From the NCBI GenBank assembly GCA_016931875.1, contig JAFGDX010000232.1, forward strand, positions 1 through 7,428: a stretch of DNA of 7,428 nt, given 5' to 3'. Below the pieces are notes generated by a model. The model did no database searches and was not told the DNA's origin. It worked only from the letters and a program-made list of their open reading frames with translations. The stretch is from Prolixibacteraceae bacterium. Its GTDB lineage: Bacteria; Bacteroidota; Bacteroidia; Bacteroidales; Prolixibacteraceae. The position numbers and the translations under genes were made by a program. Shown here piece after piece: positions 1 to 7,164 of the stretch. Positions within the stretch are counted from its first letter, which is position 1, and every line of letters begins with the position of its first letter.

Positions 1-1719
1 GAGCGTGGTGTTCGCGAATCGCTCGAAGAACAAACCATGAATATGGCAAAAGCAGCTCAGAAACTTATTGAAGAGAATTTGCGGTTTCCGGGTGGTGAGG
101 AAGTAGAATGTGTAATTGCCGATACAACCATCGGCGGAGTTGCAGAAGCGGCCATGTGTGCCGATAAGTTTGAAAAAGAAGGCGTTGGTGTTTCGCTAAC
201 GGTAACTCCCTGCTGGTGTTACGGAACCGAAGTAATGGATTCAACCCCGCTTGTTCCAAAAGCAGTTTGGGGATTTAACGGTACCGAGCGCCCGGGGGCG
301 GTTTACCTGGCAGCTGCACTGGCGGGTTATACGCAAAAAGGAATGCCCGCGTTTGGCATTTACGGTCGCGATGTGCAGGATGCCGGCGACCAAACCATTC
401 CGGATGATGTAAAAGAAAAGATTTTGCGCTTTGTAAAATCGGCACTTGCAGTTGCACAAATGAAGGGAAAAACATACCTGTCGCTGGGTTATACATCCAT
501 GGGTATTGCTGGTTCGATGGTAAATCCCGATTTTTTGCAGGATTACCTTGGAATGCGCACCGAGTTTGTTGATATGACCGAAGTAAAACGACGGATTGAC
601 GAGGAAATTTATGACAAGGAAGAATACGGGAAAGCATTGGAATGGACCAAAGAAAATTGTGTTGAAGGCGATGATCACAACAATGTTTTGCTTCGTGGCG
701 ACAGGGAACGGAAAGACTGGGAGTGGGAAATTGTAGTTAAAATGACACTGATTATGCGCGACCTGATGATTGGAAATCCAAAACTGAAGGAAATCGGTTT
801 TGGCGAAGAATCGTTGGGAAGAAATGCCATCGCAGGCGGTTTCCAGGGGCAGCGGCAGTGGACAGATTATTACCCGAACGGCGATTTTTCGGAAACCATT
901 CTGAACAGTTCCTTTGATTGGAACGGCATTCGCGAAGCCTTTGTTTTTGCCACTGAAAACGACAGCCTGAATGCTGTGCCCATGTTATTTGGCCACCTGT
1001 TAACCAATACCGCACAAATTTTCTCCGATGTAAGAACCTACTGGAGCCCTGAATCGGTTAAACGCGTAACCGGTAAAGAATTAACAGGCCTGGCAAAATT
1101 TGGTATCATTCACCTGATCAATTCCGGCTCCACAACCATGGATGCAACCGCACAGCAAAAAGATGGGAACGGGAACCCGGTGATGAAACCATTCTGGGAT
1201 ATTACGGAAGAAGATGTAACCCGCTGCCTGGAAAATACGCGCTTTTGTCCGGCAAACAAAGGGTATTTCAGGGGAGGCGGTTATTCCAGTCAGTTTAAAA
1301 CCGAAGGGGAAATGCCCGTTACCATGTCGCGTGTAAACCTTGTAAAAGGGCAGGGGCCTGTATTGCAAATTGCTGAAGGCTATACCGTTGATTTAGACGA
1401 GGACATTCACAAAATACTTGATAAACGCACCGACCCAACGTGGCCAACCACTTGGTTTGTGCCAAAATTAACCGGAAAAGGTGCATTTAAAGATGTGTAT
1501 TCGGTTATGGCAAACTGGGGAGCCAACCACGGCGCCATCAGTTACGGGCACATTGGTGCCGACCTGATTACGCTGGCGTCCATTTTACGTATTCCGGTTT
1601 GTATGCACAATGTTGATGAGGACCATATTTTCAGACCCAGTGCATGGAATGCATTTGGCGAAGACAAAGAGGGTGCTGATTACAGGGCCTGTGAAAATTT
1701 TGGCCCCATTTATAAATAA
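1..1719 (+). CDS. fucI: L-fucose isomerase, 5'-truncated by the window edge
   Basis: Cytoplasmic Mn-dependent aldose-ketose isomerase that converts L-fucose to L-fuculose (the family also takes D-arabinose), the first step of L-fucose catabolism. The reading frame is open from base 1 and matches remembered E. coli FucI nearly end to end, including [18 protein letters not shown] at the start, [37 protein letters not shown] and [13 protein letters not shown]. The metal ligands of E. coli FucI (Glu337, Asp361, His528) correspond to codons at 955-957, 1027-1029 and 1528-1530 with one constant offset. By that offset base 1 is about residue 19, so some 18 residues lie upstream and the full protein would be about 590 residues, the normal family length. 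The ATG at 37 is therefore an internal methionine, not the start. The frame is intact with all catalytic residues, so the enzyme is probably functional. A hairpin and a lipoprotein gene follow. Confidence 0.97.
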   Translation, partial: ERGVRESLEEQTMNMAKAAQKLIEENLRFPGGEEVECVIADTTIGGVAEAAMCADKFEKEGVGVSLTVTPCWCYGTEVMDSTPLVPKAVWGFNGTERPGAVYLAAALAGYTQKGMPAFGIYGRDVQDAGDQTIPDDVKEKILRFVKSALAVAQMKGKTYLSLGYTSMGIAGSMVNPDFLQDYLGMRTEFVDMTEVKRRIDEEIYDKEEYGKALEWTKENCVEGDDHNNVLLRGDRERKDWEWEIVVKMTLIMRDLMIGNPKLKEIGFGEESLGRNAIAGGFQGQRQWTDYYPNGDFSETILNSSFDWNGIREAFVFATENDSLNAVPMLFGHLLTNTAQIFSDVRTYWSPESVKRVTGKELTGLAKFGIIHLINSGSTTMDATAQQKDGNGNPVMKPFWDITEEDVTRCLENTRFCPANKGYFRGGGYSSQFKTEGEMPVTMSRVNLVKGQGPVLQIAEGYTVDLDEDIHKILDKRTDPTWPTTWFVPKLTGKGAFKDVYSVMANWGANHGAISYGHIGADLITLASILRIPVCMHNVDEDHIFRPSAWNAFGEDKEGADYRACENFGPIYK

Positions 1720-1730
1720 ATTCATACGGC

Positions 1731-1756
1731 GTTACCCGGCCATTGTGCCGGGTAAC
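1731..1756 (+). terminator. Intercistronic hairpin after fucI (weak terminator or mRNA-processing element)
   Basis: A perfect 10-bp inverted repeat: GTTACCCGGC (1731-1740) and GCCGGGTAAC (1747-1756) around the 6-base loop CATTGT. It begins 11 bases after the fucI stop codon, and its 3' arm ends 12 bases before the ATG of the next gene. Only a short TTTT run follows, after three A residues (1757-1763), so this is not a classical strong intrinsic terminator. Partial termination, protection of the fucI mRNA 3' end, or an effect on translation of the next gene are all possible. The stem is seen directly; the role is inferred. Confidence 0.6.
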
Positions 1757-1768
1757 AAATTTTCGGGT

Positions 1769-2995
1769 ATGAAAAAAATAATTTTATTCACAGCGGTAGT
1801 TTTTCTTTTGGGATGTTCTTATTCCGCAAAGAAAAAAAATACAACAAAGCCCATGCAAAGTTTTGAAAAAGGAACCTATGGTTACGATTTGGAGGTACTG
1901 AATAAAGTAGAATCTCCGGTTGAACTGGTAAACGGAAATGCACGTGTTTTACTTTCTGCAAAATACCAGGGCCGGGTTATGACAAGCACTGCCGCCGGAA
2001 AGGAAGGAAAAAGTTACGGCTGGATAAATCATGACTTGATTACTTCGGGTGAAGTGTTGCCCCAGTTCAATCCGGTGGGTGGCGAAGAGCGTTTCTGGCT
2101 GGGACCGGAAGGCGGACAGTTCTCCATTTTTTTTCCAGCCGGGAAATCGTTTGATTTTGAAAACTGGAAAACACCCGCAGCTATCGATACGGAAGCTTTT
2201 GAGATTGTGGCTGTGAACGATACGGAAGTAGTTTTTTCAAAAGCGATTGATTTGCTGAATTACAGTAATTTTCGTTTTCAGCTAAAAGTGAAGCGGAAAA
2301 TTACGGTTCTGGATAAAGAGTCTTTGCAAAATGAATTTTCCATTCAAATTCCCGAAAGCGTAAAAAGTGTGGGTTACCAAACAGCCAATACAGTGGAAAA
2401 TACAGGTGATAAAACCTGGGAAAAAGAAACCGGGCTGCTATCGGTTTGGTTGCTCGGCATGTTTAATCCTTCGCCATCGGTAACTATGTTTATACCATAC
2501 AAAACCGGCGTTGAGTCGGATTATATTGTAAAAGACGATTATTTTGGTAAAATTCCGGCCAGTCGTTTGAAGGTAGAAGAAGGAATGATTTTTTTCAGGG
2601 GGGACGGAAAACAACGCGGAAAAATTGGTGTTCCGCCACAACGCGCATTGCCGTTTCTGGGGAGTTACGACGAGCAAAACAACATTTTAACCATTGTAAA
2701 AACGGAAGTGCCCGAAGATGCTACTGATTATGTAAATTCGGCCTGGGAACTGCAGGATTTCCCGTTTAAAGGCGATGCCATTAATGCGTATAACGACGGG
2801 CCGCTGGAAGATGGCAGCCAGTTGGGGCCATTTTACGAACTGGAGTCTTCATCGCCTGCGCTGGCTTTGCACCCCGGTGAAAGCGCTGTTCACAATCAAA
2901 TTACAGTTCATTTTGAAGGCAGCGAAGATGTGCTGAATACCATTTGCAAACAAATTTTTACTATTTCGCTGGATGAAGTTAAAAATGCCTTTTAA
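1769..2995 (+). CDS. DUF6786-like lipoprotein of unknown function
   Basis: A 408-residue protein with a lipoprotein signal peptide: Lys2-Lys3, a hydrophobic stretch from about 4 to 14, then lipobox LLGC with the lipidated Cys at 16. The mature protein should be membrane-anchored outside the cytoplasm. No acidic surface-export signal follows the Cys, so the periplasmic face is more likely. I recognise it from memory as resembling the Bacteroidota family DUF6786, by the motifs YQGRVMTSTA (67-76), YGWINHDLI (83-91), GGEERFWLGPEGGQFSIFF (104-122) and LGPFYELESSSPA (352-364). The C-terminal part (ELESSSPALALHPGES, then a His at 375) recalls galactose-mutarotase-like beta-sandwich proteins, so sugar binding or mutarotation is conceivable but unproven. 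The start was chosen at ATG 1769 because the signal peptide begins there; an earlier in-frame ATG at 1610 lies inside fucI. It sits 49 bases after fucI and 14 before the regulator, which suggests one operon and a link to fucose use. Confidence 0.88.
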   Translation: MKKIILFTAVVFLLGCSYSAKKKNTTKPMQSFEKGTYGYDLEVLNKVESPVELVNGNARVLLSAKYQGRVMTSTAAGKEGKSYGWINHDLITSGEVLPQFNPVGGEERFWLGPEGGQFSIFFPAGKSFDFENWKTPAAIDTEAFEIVAVNDTEVVFSKAIDLLNYSNFRFQLKVKRKITVLDKESLQNEFSIQIPESVKSVGYQTANTVENTGDKTWEKETGLLSVWLLGMFNPSPSVTMFIPYKTGVESDYIVKDDYFGKIPASRLKVEEGMIFFRGDGKQRGKIGVPPQRALPFLGSYDEQNNILTIVKTEVPEDATDYVNSAWELQDFPFKGDAINAYNDGPLEDGSQLGPFYELESSSPALALHPGESAVHNQITVHFEGSEDVLNTICKQIFTISLDEVKNAF

Positions 2996-3009
2996 AAACC
3001 ATTTTCATT

Positions 3010-4008
3010 TTGAGTGAATTTCAGTTCCATATTAAAGAAACAGCCGGACAAACCAAGGTTCAGCAACTGGTATATTCCATAACCGAAGCCATCAGCACCG
3101 GGAAATTAAAAGTGGGCGATGTGTTGCCATCGGTGAATCAGTTGAGCCTGGAAAGCGGTTATTCCCGCGACACGGTTTTTAAAGCCTACAACATCCTGAA
3201 AAAAAGAAGCATCGTTGAATCTGCCCCAACCAAAGGATATTATGTTGCCAACGAATCGTTTAAAGTTTTTATGTTGCTCGACGATTTTAGCGCTTTTAAA
3301 GAACAATTATACCAGTCTTTTCGTGCCAATTTGCCCGAGACATATTCAGTTGATTTGCTTTTTCATCATTACAACAGGGATGTTTTTCAACAACTTGTTC
3401 AAAACAGTCTGGGGCGTTACAGCATGTATATTATTATGAATATCGACCATGAAAGTATCGACCCGATATTGGAAAAAATTGATACAAACAAATTGCTGGT
3501 TATTGATATGGGAAAACCGGAAAACAGTAAAATAAATTACATCACGCAAGATTTTAATGACTCAGTTGTTTCCTGTCTGGAAAAAGGAGTTCAGGCACTA
3601 AAAAAATATAACGAACTGGTTTTGGTTTACGAAGAAAACAGCACGCCGCATCCTTCCGAAACCATCGCTGCGGTAAAGAATTTTTGCTCAAAGCAAAAAA
3701 TGCCGTTGCGTATGGTTAAACACCCCTGCGACACTGACATTCAGAAAGGGCAGGTATGGTTTGTTATTCGCGATTCCGATTTGGTTGAAATTATAAAAAA
3801 TTGCCGGTCAAAAAGTTTTGAAATAGGTAAAGATGTAGGCGTGCTTTCATACAACGATACGCCTATGAAACAAATTGTTGGCAATGGTATTTCTGTTATT
3901 TCAACAAATTTTGAGACCATGGGAAAACTAGCCGCAGACTTCATAAAAAAGAAACAACACATTAAAAAAGTACTTCCAACTTACCTGATATTGAGAGATT
4001 CGTTGTAA
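3010..4008 (+). CDS. fucR: GntR-family regulator with sugar-sensing domain, FucR-like
   Basis: A 332-residue predicted transcription factor. Residues about 14-80 form a GntR winged helix: a helix through VQQLVYSITEAIS, then GDVLPSVNQLSLESGYSRDT and VFKAYNILKK (recognition region), then the wing ending in TKGYYV (75-79). Residues about 85-332 resemble a LacI/periplasmic-binding-protein type effector domain, ending in the typical VGVLSYNDTP and ISVISTNFETMGKLAADFI segments. This architecture matches FucR, the repressor encoded with the fuc genes in Bacteroides thetaiotaomicron. Together with the adjacent fucI this supports a FucR role, though the ligand is inferred. The start is a rare TTG at 3010: an in-frame stop lies at 2980-2982, the only other upstream candidates are ATT codons, and the first internal ATG lies after the DNA-binding domain. 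The gene follows the lipoprotein gene by 14 bases, so it is probably co-transcribed and may regulate its own operon. Confidence 0.9.
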   Translation: MSEFQFHIKETAGQTKVQQLVYSITEAISTGKLKVGDVLPSVNQLSLESGYSRDTVFKAYNILKKRSIVESAPTKGYYVANESFKVFMLLDDFSAFKEQLYQSFRANLPETYSVDLLFHHYNRDVFQQLVQNSLGRYSMYIIMNIDHESIDPILEKIDTNKLLVIDMGKPENSKINYITQDFNDSVVSCLEKGVQALKKYNELVLVYEENSTPHPSETIAAVKNFCSKQKMPLRMVKHPCDTDIQKGQVWFVIRDSDLVEIIKNCRSKSFEIGKDVGVLSYNDTPMKQIVGNGISVISTNFETMGKLAADFIKKKQHIKKVLPTYLILRDSL

Positions 4009-4021
4009 ATATTTATTTTTG
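3990..4021 (+). promoter_or_regulatory. Bacteroidetes-type promoter for the glycosidase gene
   Basis: An exact -7 element of the form TAnnTTTG (TATTTTTG, 4014-4021) lies 20 bases downstream of ATTG (3990-3993), which fits the -33 TTG with 19-21 base spacing described for Bacteroidetes primary sigma factors. Transcription would start near 4028, leaving a leader of about 20 bases before the ATG at 4050. The -33 part lies inside the last codons of the regulator gene. A 10-bp A/T palindrome, TAAATATTTA (4006-4015), overlaps the spacer and the -7 element and could be an operator, but such sequences are common by chance in A/T-rich DNA. Confidence 0.6.
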
Positions 4022-4049
4022 AATATCTAAACCAACTAAATCTTTTACA

Positions 4050-5588
4050 ATGAAATTGACTACTACCTTTCTTTTTATTCTGGTTTCCGTACTTTTTGTT
4101 TCGTGTGCAAAACACAATTCTTTGACCAAAACTGAGCAATGGGATGTTTTTCAAATTGATTTGACTGCTTCTGTTAAAGGAAATCCGTTTATGGATACAG
4201 ACCTGAATGCTGAATTTGTGAATGGAGAAACACGCATTTCAGTTTCTGGTTTTTATGACGGAAATGATACTTTCAGAGTTCGTTTCTCTCCACCCGAGCA
4301 AGGAATATGGACATACAAAACGCAAAGCAATAACGCCGATCTTTCGGGGAAAACTGGTGAATTTGAGTGTATTGCCCCAACCAATGGAAATCATGGACCG
4401 GTGAAAATCGTAAACACCTGGTATTTGCAATATGCTGATGAAACACCCTTTTATCCGGTTGGAACTACTGCGTACCAATGGACCAGTGTAAAACAATCTA
4501 TTCAGGAACAAACACTCGAAACATTGGAAAAGGCGCCTTTTAACAAAATAAGGATGTGTGTTTTCCCAAAATCATATGTTTACGGAAACGAAACTGAGCC
4601 ATGGCAATATCCCTTTGAGCGCGTGGGTGATGAGAATAATTTTGAAAAACCCAATGTTGAGTTTTTTCAAAATTTTGACAAGCGGGTAAAGCAACTGTGT
4701 GACATGGGAATTCAGGCTGATGTGATTTTGTTTCATCCCTACGACCGGTGGGGATACAGCAAAATGGGAAAAGAGATGAATGAGAGATACGTCCGGTGCA
4801 TGATTGCAAGACTTTCTGCCTACCGGAACGTATGGTGGTCGCTGGCAAATGAGTGGGATGTGCCTGATATAAAAGAATCCATTGACTGGGAGGGTATTGG
4901 AACGCTTCTTCAAAAAGAAGACCCGCACCACAGGATGAGGGGAATTCATAACTGGTACAATTCTGAGGATCATTTTTACGATCATACACGCCCGTGGCTG
5001 ACTCATGTGAGTGTACAAACTTCGCAGTTTTACAATGCCGAAAAATGGCGAAACCAGTACCAGAAACCTTTGATGTTTGATGAAATGCGCTACGAAGGTG
5101 ATGTGTCAAGTGGCTGGGGAAATTTAACCGGCGAAGAAATGAGCAGTTATTTTTGGATGGCAGGTTTGAGTGGCGGATATGGCACGCATGGTGAAACCTT
5201 CAGAAACGACTCCGATACATCAGAAGTACGGTGGTGGGCAAAAGGCGGAACATTGCTTGGCGAGAGTCCGGAACGAATTGCTTATTTTAAATCGGTTTTG
5301 GAGCAGACACCGGTAACAGAAATGCAACCTGTATTCATTGATAACGGAAATCCGGAAAATTTGAACAACAACGTTTATATATTCGCAAAACCGGGCGTAA
5401 TCTATCTTGCGTATGTTTCCGATGCAAATCAAAATGTTGAGATAAATTTACCCGGTGATTCAAATTACCAACTGGACATTATCGATACATGGAACATGAA
5501 AATTCTGGAGCAAAAAACAATTGAGCCGGGAGATTTTAGTTTTGAAACCCAGATTCCGTATTGTGCATTGCGGATAACCCGTAATTAG
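4050..5588 (+). CDS. DUF5060/DUF4038/DUF5605 lipoprotein, predicted retaining glycosidase (GH-A clan)
   Basis: A 512-residue lipoprotein: hydrophobic signal 4-17, lipobox FVSC with Cys19. Residues about 28-118 match DUF5060, a beta-sandwich (WDVFQIDL, GNPFMDTDLNAEF, SGFYDGNDTFRVRFSPPEQG, WTYKTQSNN). Residues about 120-430 match a DUF4038-like TIM barrel (PVGTTAYQW, APFNKIRMCVFPK, ILFHPYDRWGYS, YRNVWWSLANEWD, HNWY, LMFDEMRYEG, GYGTHGE). Glu268 in the LANEW motif and Glu345 in FDEMRYEG stand where the acid/base and nucleophile of GH-A clan enzymes occur, 77 residues apart. The last 80 or so residues match DUF5605, a C-terminal beta domain. Relatives from Firmicutes that I remember share the motifs almost word for word. 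The substrate is unknown; being next to fucI and a FucR-like regulator suggests a glycan yielding L-fucose or D-arabinose. The gene has its own promoter 41 bases after the regulator, and its stop codon overlaps the convergent esterase gene. Confidence 0.92.
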   Translation: MKLTTTFLFILVSVLFVSCAKHNSLTKTEQWDVFQIDLTASVKGNPFMDTDLNAEFVNGETRISVSGFYDGNDTFRVRFSPPEQGIWTYKTQSNNADLSGKTGEFECIAPTNGNHGPVKIVNTWYLQYADETPFYPVGTTAYQWTSVKQSIQEQTLETLEKAPFNKIRMCVFPKSYVYGNETEPWQYPFERVGDENNFEKPNVEFFQNFDKRVKQLCDMGIQADVILFHPYDRWGYSKMGKEMNERYVRCMIARLSAYRNVWWSLANEWDVPDIKESIDWEGIGTLLQKEDPHHRMRGIHNWYNSEDHFYDHTRPWLTHVSVQTSQFYNAEKWRNQYQKPLMFDEMRYEGDVSSGWGNLTGEEMSSYFWMAGLSGGYGTHGETFRNDSDTSEVRWWAKGGTLLGESPERIAYFKSVLEQTPVTEMQPVFIDNGNPENLNNNVYIFAKPGVIYLAYVSDANQNVEINLPGDSNYQLDIIDTWNMKILEQKTIEPGDFSFETQIPYCALRITRN

Positions 5589-6265
5589 TTGGCTATATTT
5601 TTATCGATTTCAGCGCTAATAATTTCAGCCATTTGTTTTTGTCCTTCCGGAGTAAGGTGAATCCCGTCGGAAGTAATGTTTTTGAAATTTTCCCTGATTT
5701 CGGAATAAGTATCAATAAAAATACAATTTTCCTTTTGGGTAATTTTTTTGAATTTTCCCTGCAAATATTCAATCCGTTTGGCGCCGCCTTCGTATTTGGC
5801 CGTTAACATTTCGGCGGGTCCGAACGGCGGAGGGGAGACGATAAAAACTTCGGGCCGGAATTTTGTGTAAACAGGGTGTGTTTTTATTTTTAAAATCAGT
5901 TTTTCCATATTTTTGGGAACGAGTTGTAAACTGTCGCTAAAAACCGCTTTGCAGTCGTTGGTGCCAAGCATAATTACAACCGCATCCATCCCGTTTAGTT
6001 CTGAACCGCCTCTTTCCATAAACGAATCCACATTCCGAAGCGTGTTTAATTCCTTTCTTCCAAGATTATCAAAACCAATGGTATTTCCTGAAATAGCGGT
6101 GTTTACAATTTTATCTTCCGGCCGGATTCTTTGCAACTGAACCACCCAGCCAAAATCAAATTCACCATTGGAATCACCGATGGCAAGGATTTTTAATGAC
6201 GAATTCTGAGCAAAAACACCCGGTGCAAAAAGAGCAATGGTAAAAACAATCAGCAGCTTTTTCAT
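5585..6265 (-). CDS. Secreted SGNH/GDSL-family hydrolase (probable carbohydrate esterase)
   Basis: A 226-residue protein with a signal peptide (MKKLLIVFTIALF, predicted cleavage VFA|QN after residue 19), so probably periplasmic or secreted. The SGNH blocks are all present: block I AIGDSNGE with nucleophile Ser32 (GDSN rather than GDSL), block II Gly60 in AISGNT, block III GTND with Asn103, and block V DGIHLTPEG with Asp200 and His203. Such enzymes cleave ester bonds, often acetyl groups on polysaccharides; the true substrate cannot be read from the sequence. The start was placed at the ATG whose complement is 6263-6265, directly before the Lys-Lys of the signal peptide; an ATG four codons earlier (6275-6277) is equally open. 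The gene converges on the glycosidase gene with a 4-base overlap (5585-5588), leaving no room for a terminator between them. A role on the same glycan is possible but rests on proximity alone. Confidence 0.92.
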   Translation of the reverse strand: MKKLLIVFTIALFAPGVFAQNSSLKILAIGDSNGEFDFGWVVQLQRIRPEDKIVNTAISGNTIGFDNLGRKELNTLRNVDSFMERGGSELNGMDAVVIMLGTNDCKAVFSDSLQLVPKNMEKLILKIKTHPVYTKFRPEVFIVSPPPFGPAEMLTAKYEGGAKRIEYLQGKFKKITQKENCIFIDTYSEIRENFKNITSDGIHLTPEGQKQMAEIISAEIDKNIAN

Positions 6266-6370
6266 ATTCGAAAACATTGATTCAGAAGGATAAAAATAAC
6301 AAAGATTGTTGTTTCGCCTTTTCCTTTGGCAAATTTTAGGTTAATTTTAATTGTTGTTGTTGTTCTGTTT
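6266..6370. other. Divergent intergenic region with a TTG repeat
   Basis: This 105-base A/T-rich region must carry the promoters of both the esterase (-) and the Mut7-C gene (+). For the esterase a weak candidate is visible on the - strand: AATCTTTG (complement of 6300-6307, one mismatch to TAnnTTTG) and TTTG (complement of 6330-6333), but the spacing of 22 bases is one too long. I see no convincing + strand promoter. A short run of four TTG units lies at 6351-6362, just before the Mut7-C start codon. No terminator or RNA gene is apparent. Confidence 0.4.
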
Positions 6371-7156
6371 ATGAAGGAAAAAAATTTAAATAATACGGAT
6401 AATCATGCACCTTTGCTGCGCACCTCGTATTTTCGTTTTTATGAGGAATTAAACGATTTTTTGCCGGAAGAGCGGAAGAAAAGCAGTTTCCCGTTTTTGT
6501 TTACCGGAACACCCTCGGTTAAAAATACAATCGAAGCCATTGGAGTTCCGCATGCCGAAATCGACCTGATTCTGGTGAACGGCGAATCGGTGGATTTTGA
6601 TTTTTTGTTAAAAGGCGGTGAAAACATTTCGGTGTACCCTGTATTTGAAACATTTGATATTTCGCCTGTTGTGCGGTTGCGGGCACAGCCGCTCCGGAAA
6701 ATTCAGTTTGTGGTGGATGTAAACCTGGGCAAACTGGCACGGAAGCTGCGCCTGCTTGGTTTTGACACGCTTTTTCAGAACAATTTTGAAGACGACGAGA
6801 TTGTGGAAATTGCAGCACGCGAAAAACGTATTATTCTTACCCGCGATAAAGGCGTGCTGAAACATACCCGGGTAACACACGGCTACTGGCTTCGCAGCAG
6901 CGAGCCCAAATTACAGTTGCAGGAAGTGATCAGCCGGTTTCAGTTGCAACATCACTTTCACCCTTTTTCGCGCTGCTCCAACTGCAACGGAAATCTGAAG
7001 CCAGTAGAAAAAAAGGAATTAAACGGACGGGTACCGGAAGATACCATTCAAATTTTTGATGCTTTCTGGGAATGTTCGGGGTGTAAAAATATTTACTGGG
7101 AAGGTTCGCACTTCGATCGCATCAACCAGTGGCTCGATAAACTGAACGGGAAATAG
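6371..7156 (+). CDS. Mut7-C RNase-domain protein with N-terminal ubiquitin-like domain
   Basis: A 261-residue protein without a signal peptide, so probably cytoplasmic. Residues about 18-95 form the ubiquitin/ThiS-like domain found in front of Mut7-C (RFYEELNDFLP, IEAIGVPHAEIDLILVNGE, ENISVYPVFE). Residues about 110-257 match Mut7-C, a PIN-like nuclease fold: FVVDVNLGKLARKLRLLGFDT with Asp116, and RIILTRDKGVL with Asp159, are the conserved acidic motifs. A zinc ribbon is embedded in it, CSNC (202-205) and CSGC (235-238), followed by the family's YWEGSHFDR. RNase activity is a prediction for the family; a cellular role is not established to my knowledge. The ATG at 6371 was chosen because family members start shortly before the RFYEELN motif; a TTG at 6326 would add a poly-valine stretch encoded by the TTG repeat. 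It converges on the acetyltransferase gene with an 8-base gap and looks unrelated to the sugar genes. Confidence 0.92.
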   Translation: MKEKNLNNTDNHAPLLRTSYFRFYEELNDFLPEERKKSSFPFLFTGTPSVKNTIEAIGVPHAEIDLILVNGESVDFDFLLKGGENISVYPVFETFDISPVVRLRAQPLRKIQFVVDVNLGKLARKLRLLGFDTLFQNNFEDDEIVEIAAREKRIILTRDKGVLKHTRVTHGYWLRSSEPKLQLQEVISRFQLQHHFHPFSRCSNCNGNLKPVEKKELNGRVPEDTIQIFDAFWECSGCKNIYWEGSHFDRINQWLDKLNGK

Positions 7157-7164
7157 CAACAATT

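Noticed and set aside
37..39. ATG at 37 as the fucI start
   Set aside because: The frame is open to base 1, and the preceding residues ([12 protein letters not shown]) match the conserved N-terminal region of FucI, so the true start is outside the window.
241..678. Antisense open frame of 145 residues inside fucI
   Set aside because: FucI is strongly conserved across this region, the antisense product has no recognisable domain, and its composition looks like a shadow frame.
1610..1768. Upstream in-frame extension of the lipoprotein from an ATG at 1610
   Set aside because: It lies inside the fucI coding region in another frame and would bury the signal peptide and lipobox 53 residues from the N-terminus.
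4540..5109. Long antisense open frame of 189 residues inside the glycosidase gene
   Set aside because: It lies opposite a well-conserved coding region, is rich in His, Cys and Ser as antisense frames often are, and shows no recognisable motif.
6321..6328. TTCCTTTG as a -7 element for the Mut7-C gene
   Set aside because: It has one mismatch to TAnnTTTG, and there is no TTG at the required 19-21 base spacing upstream.
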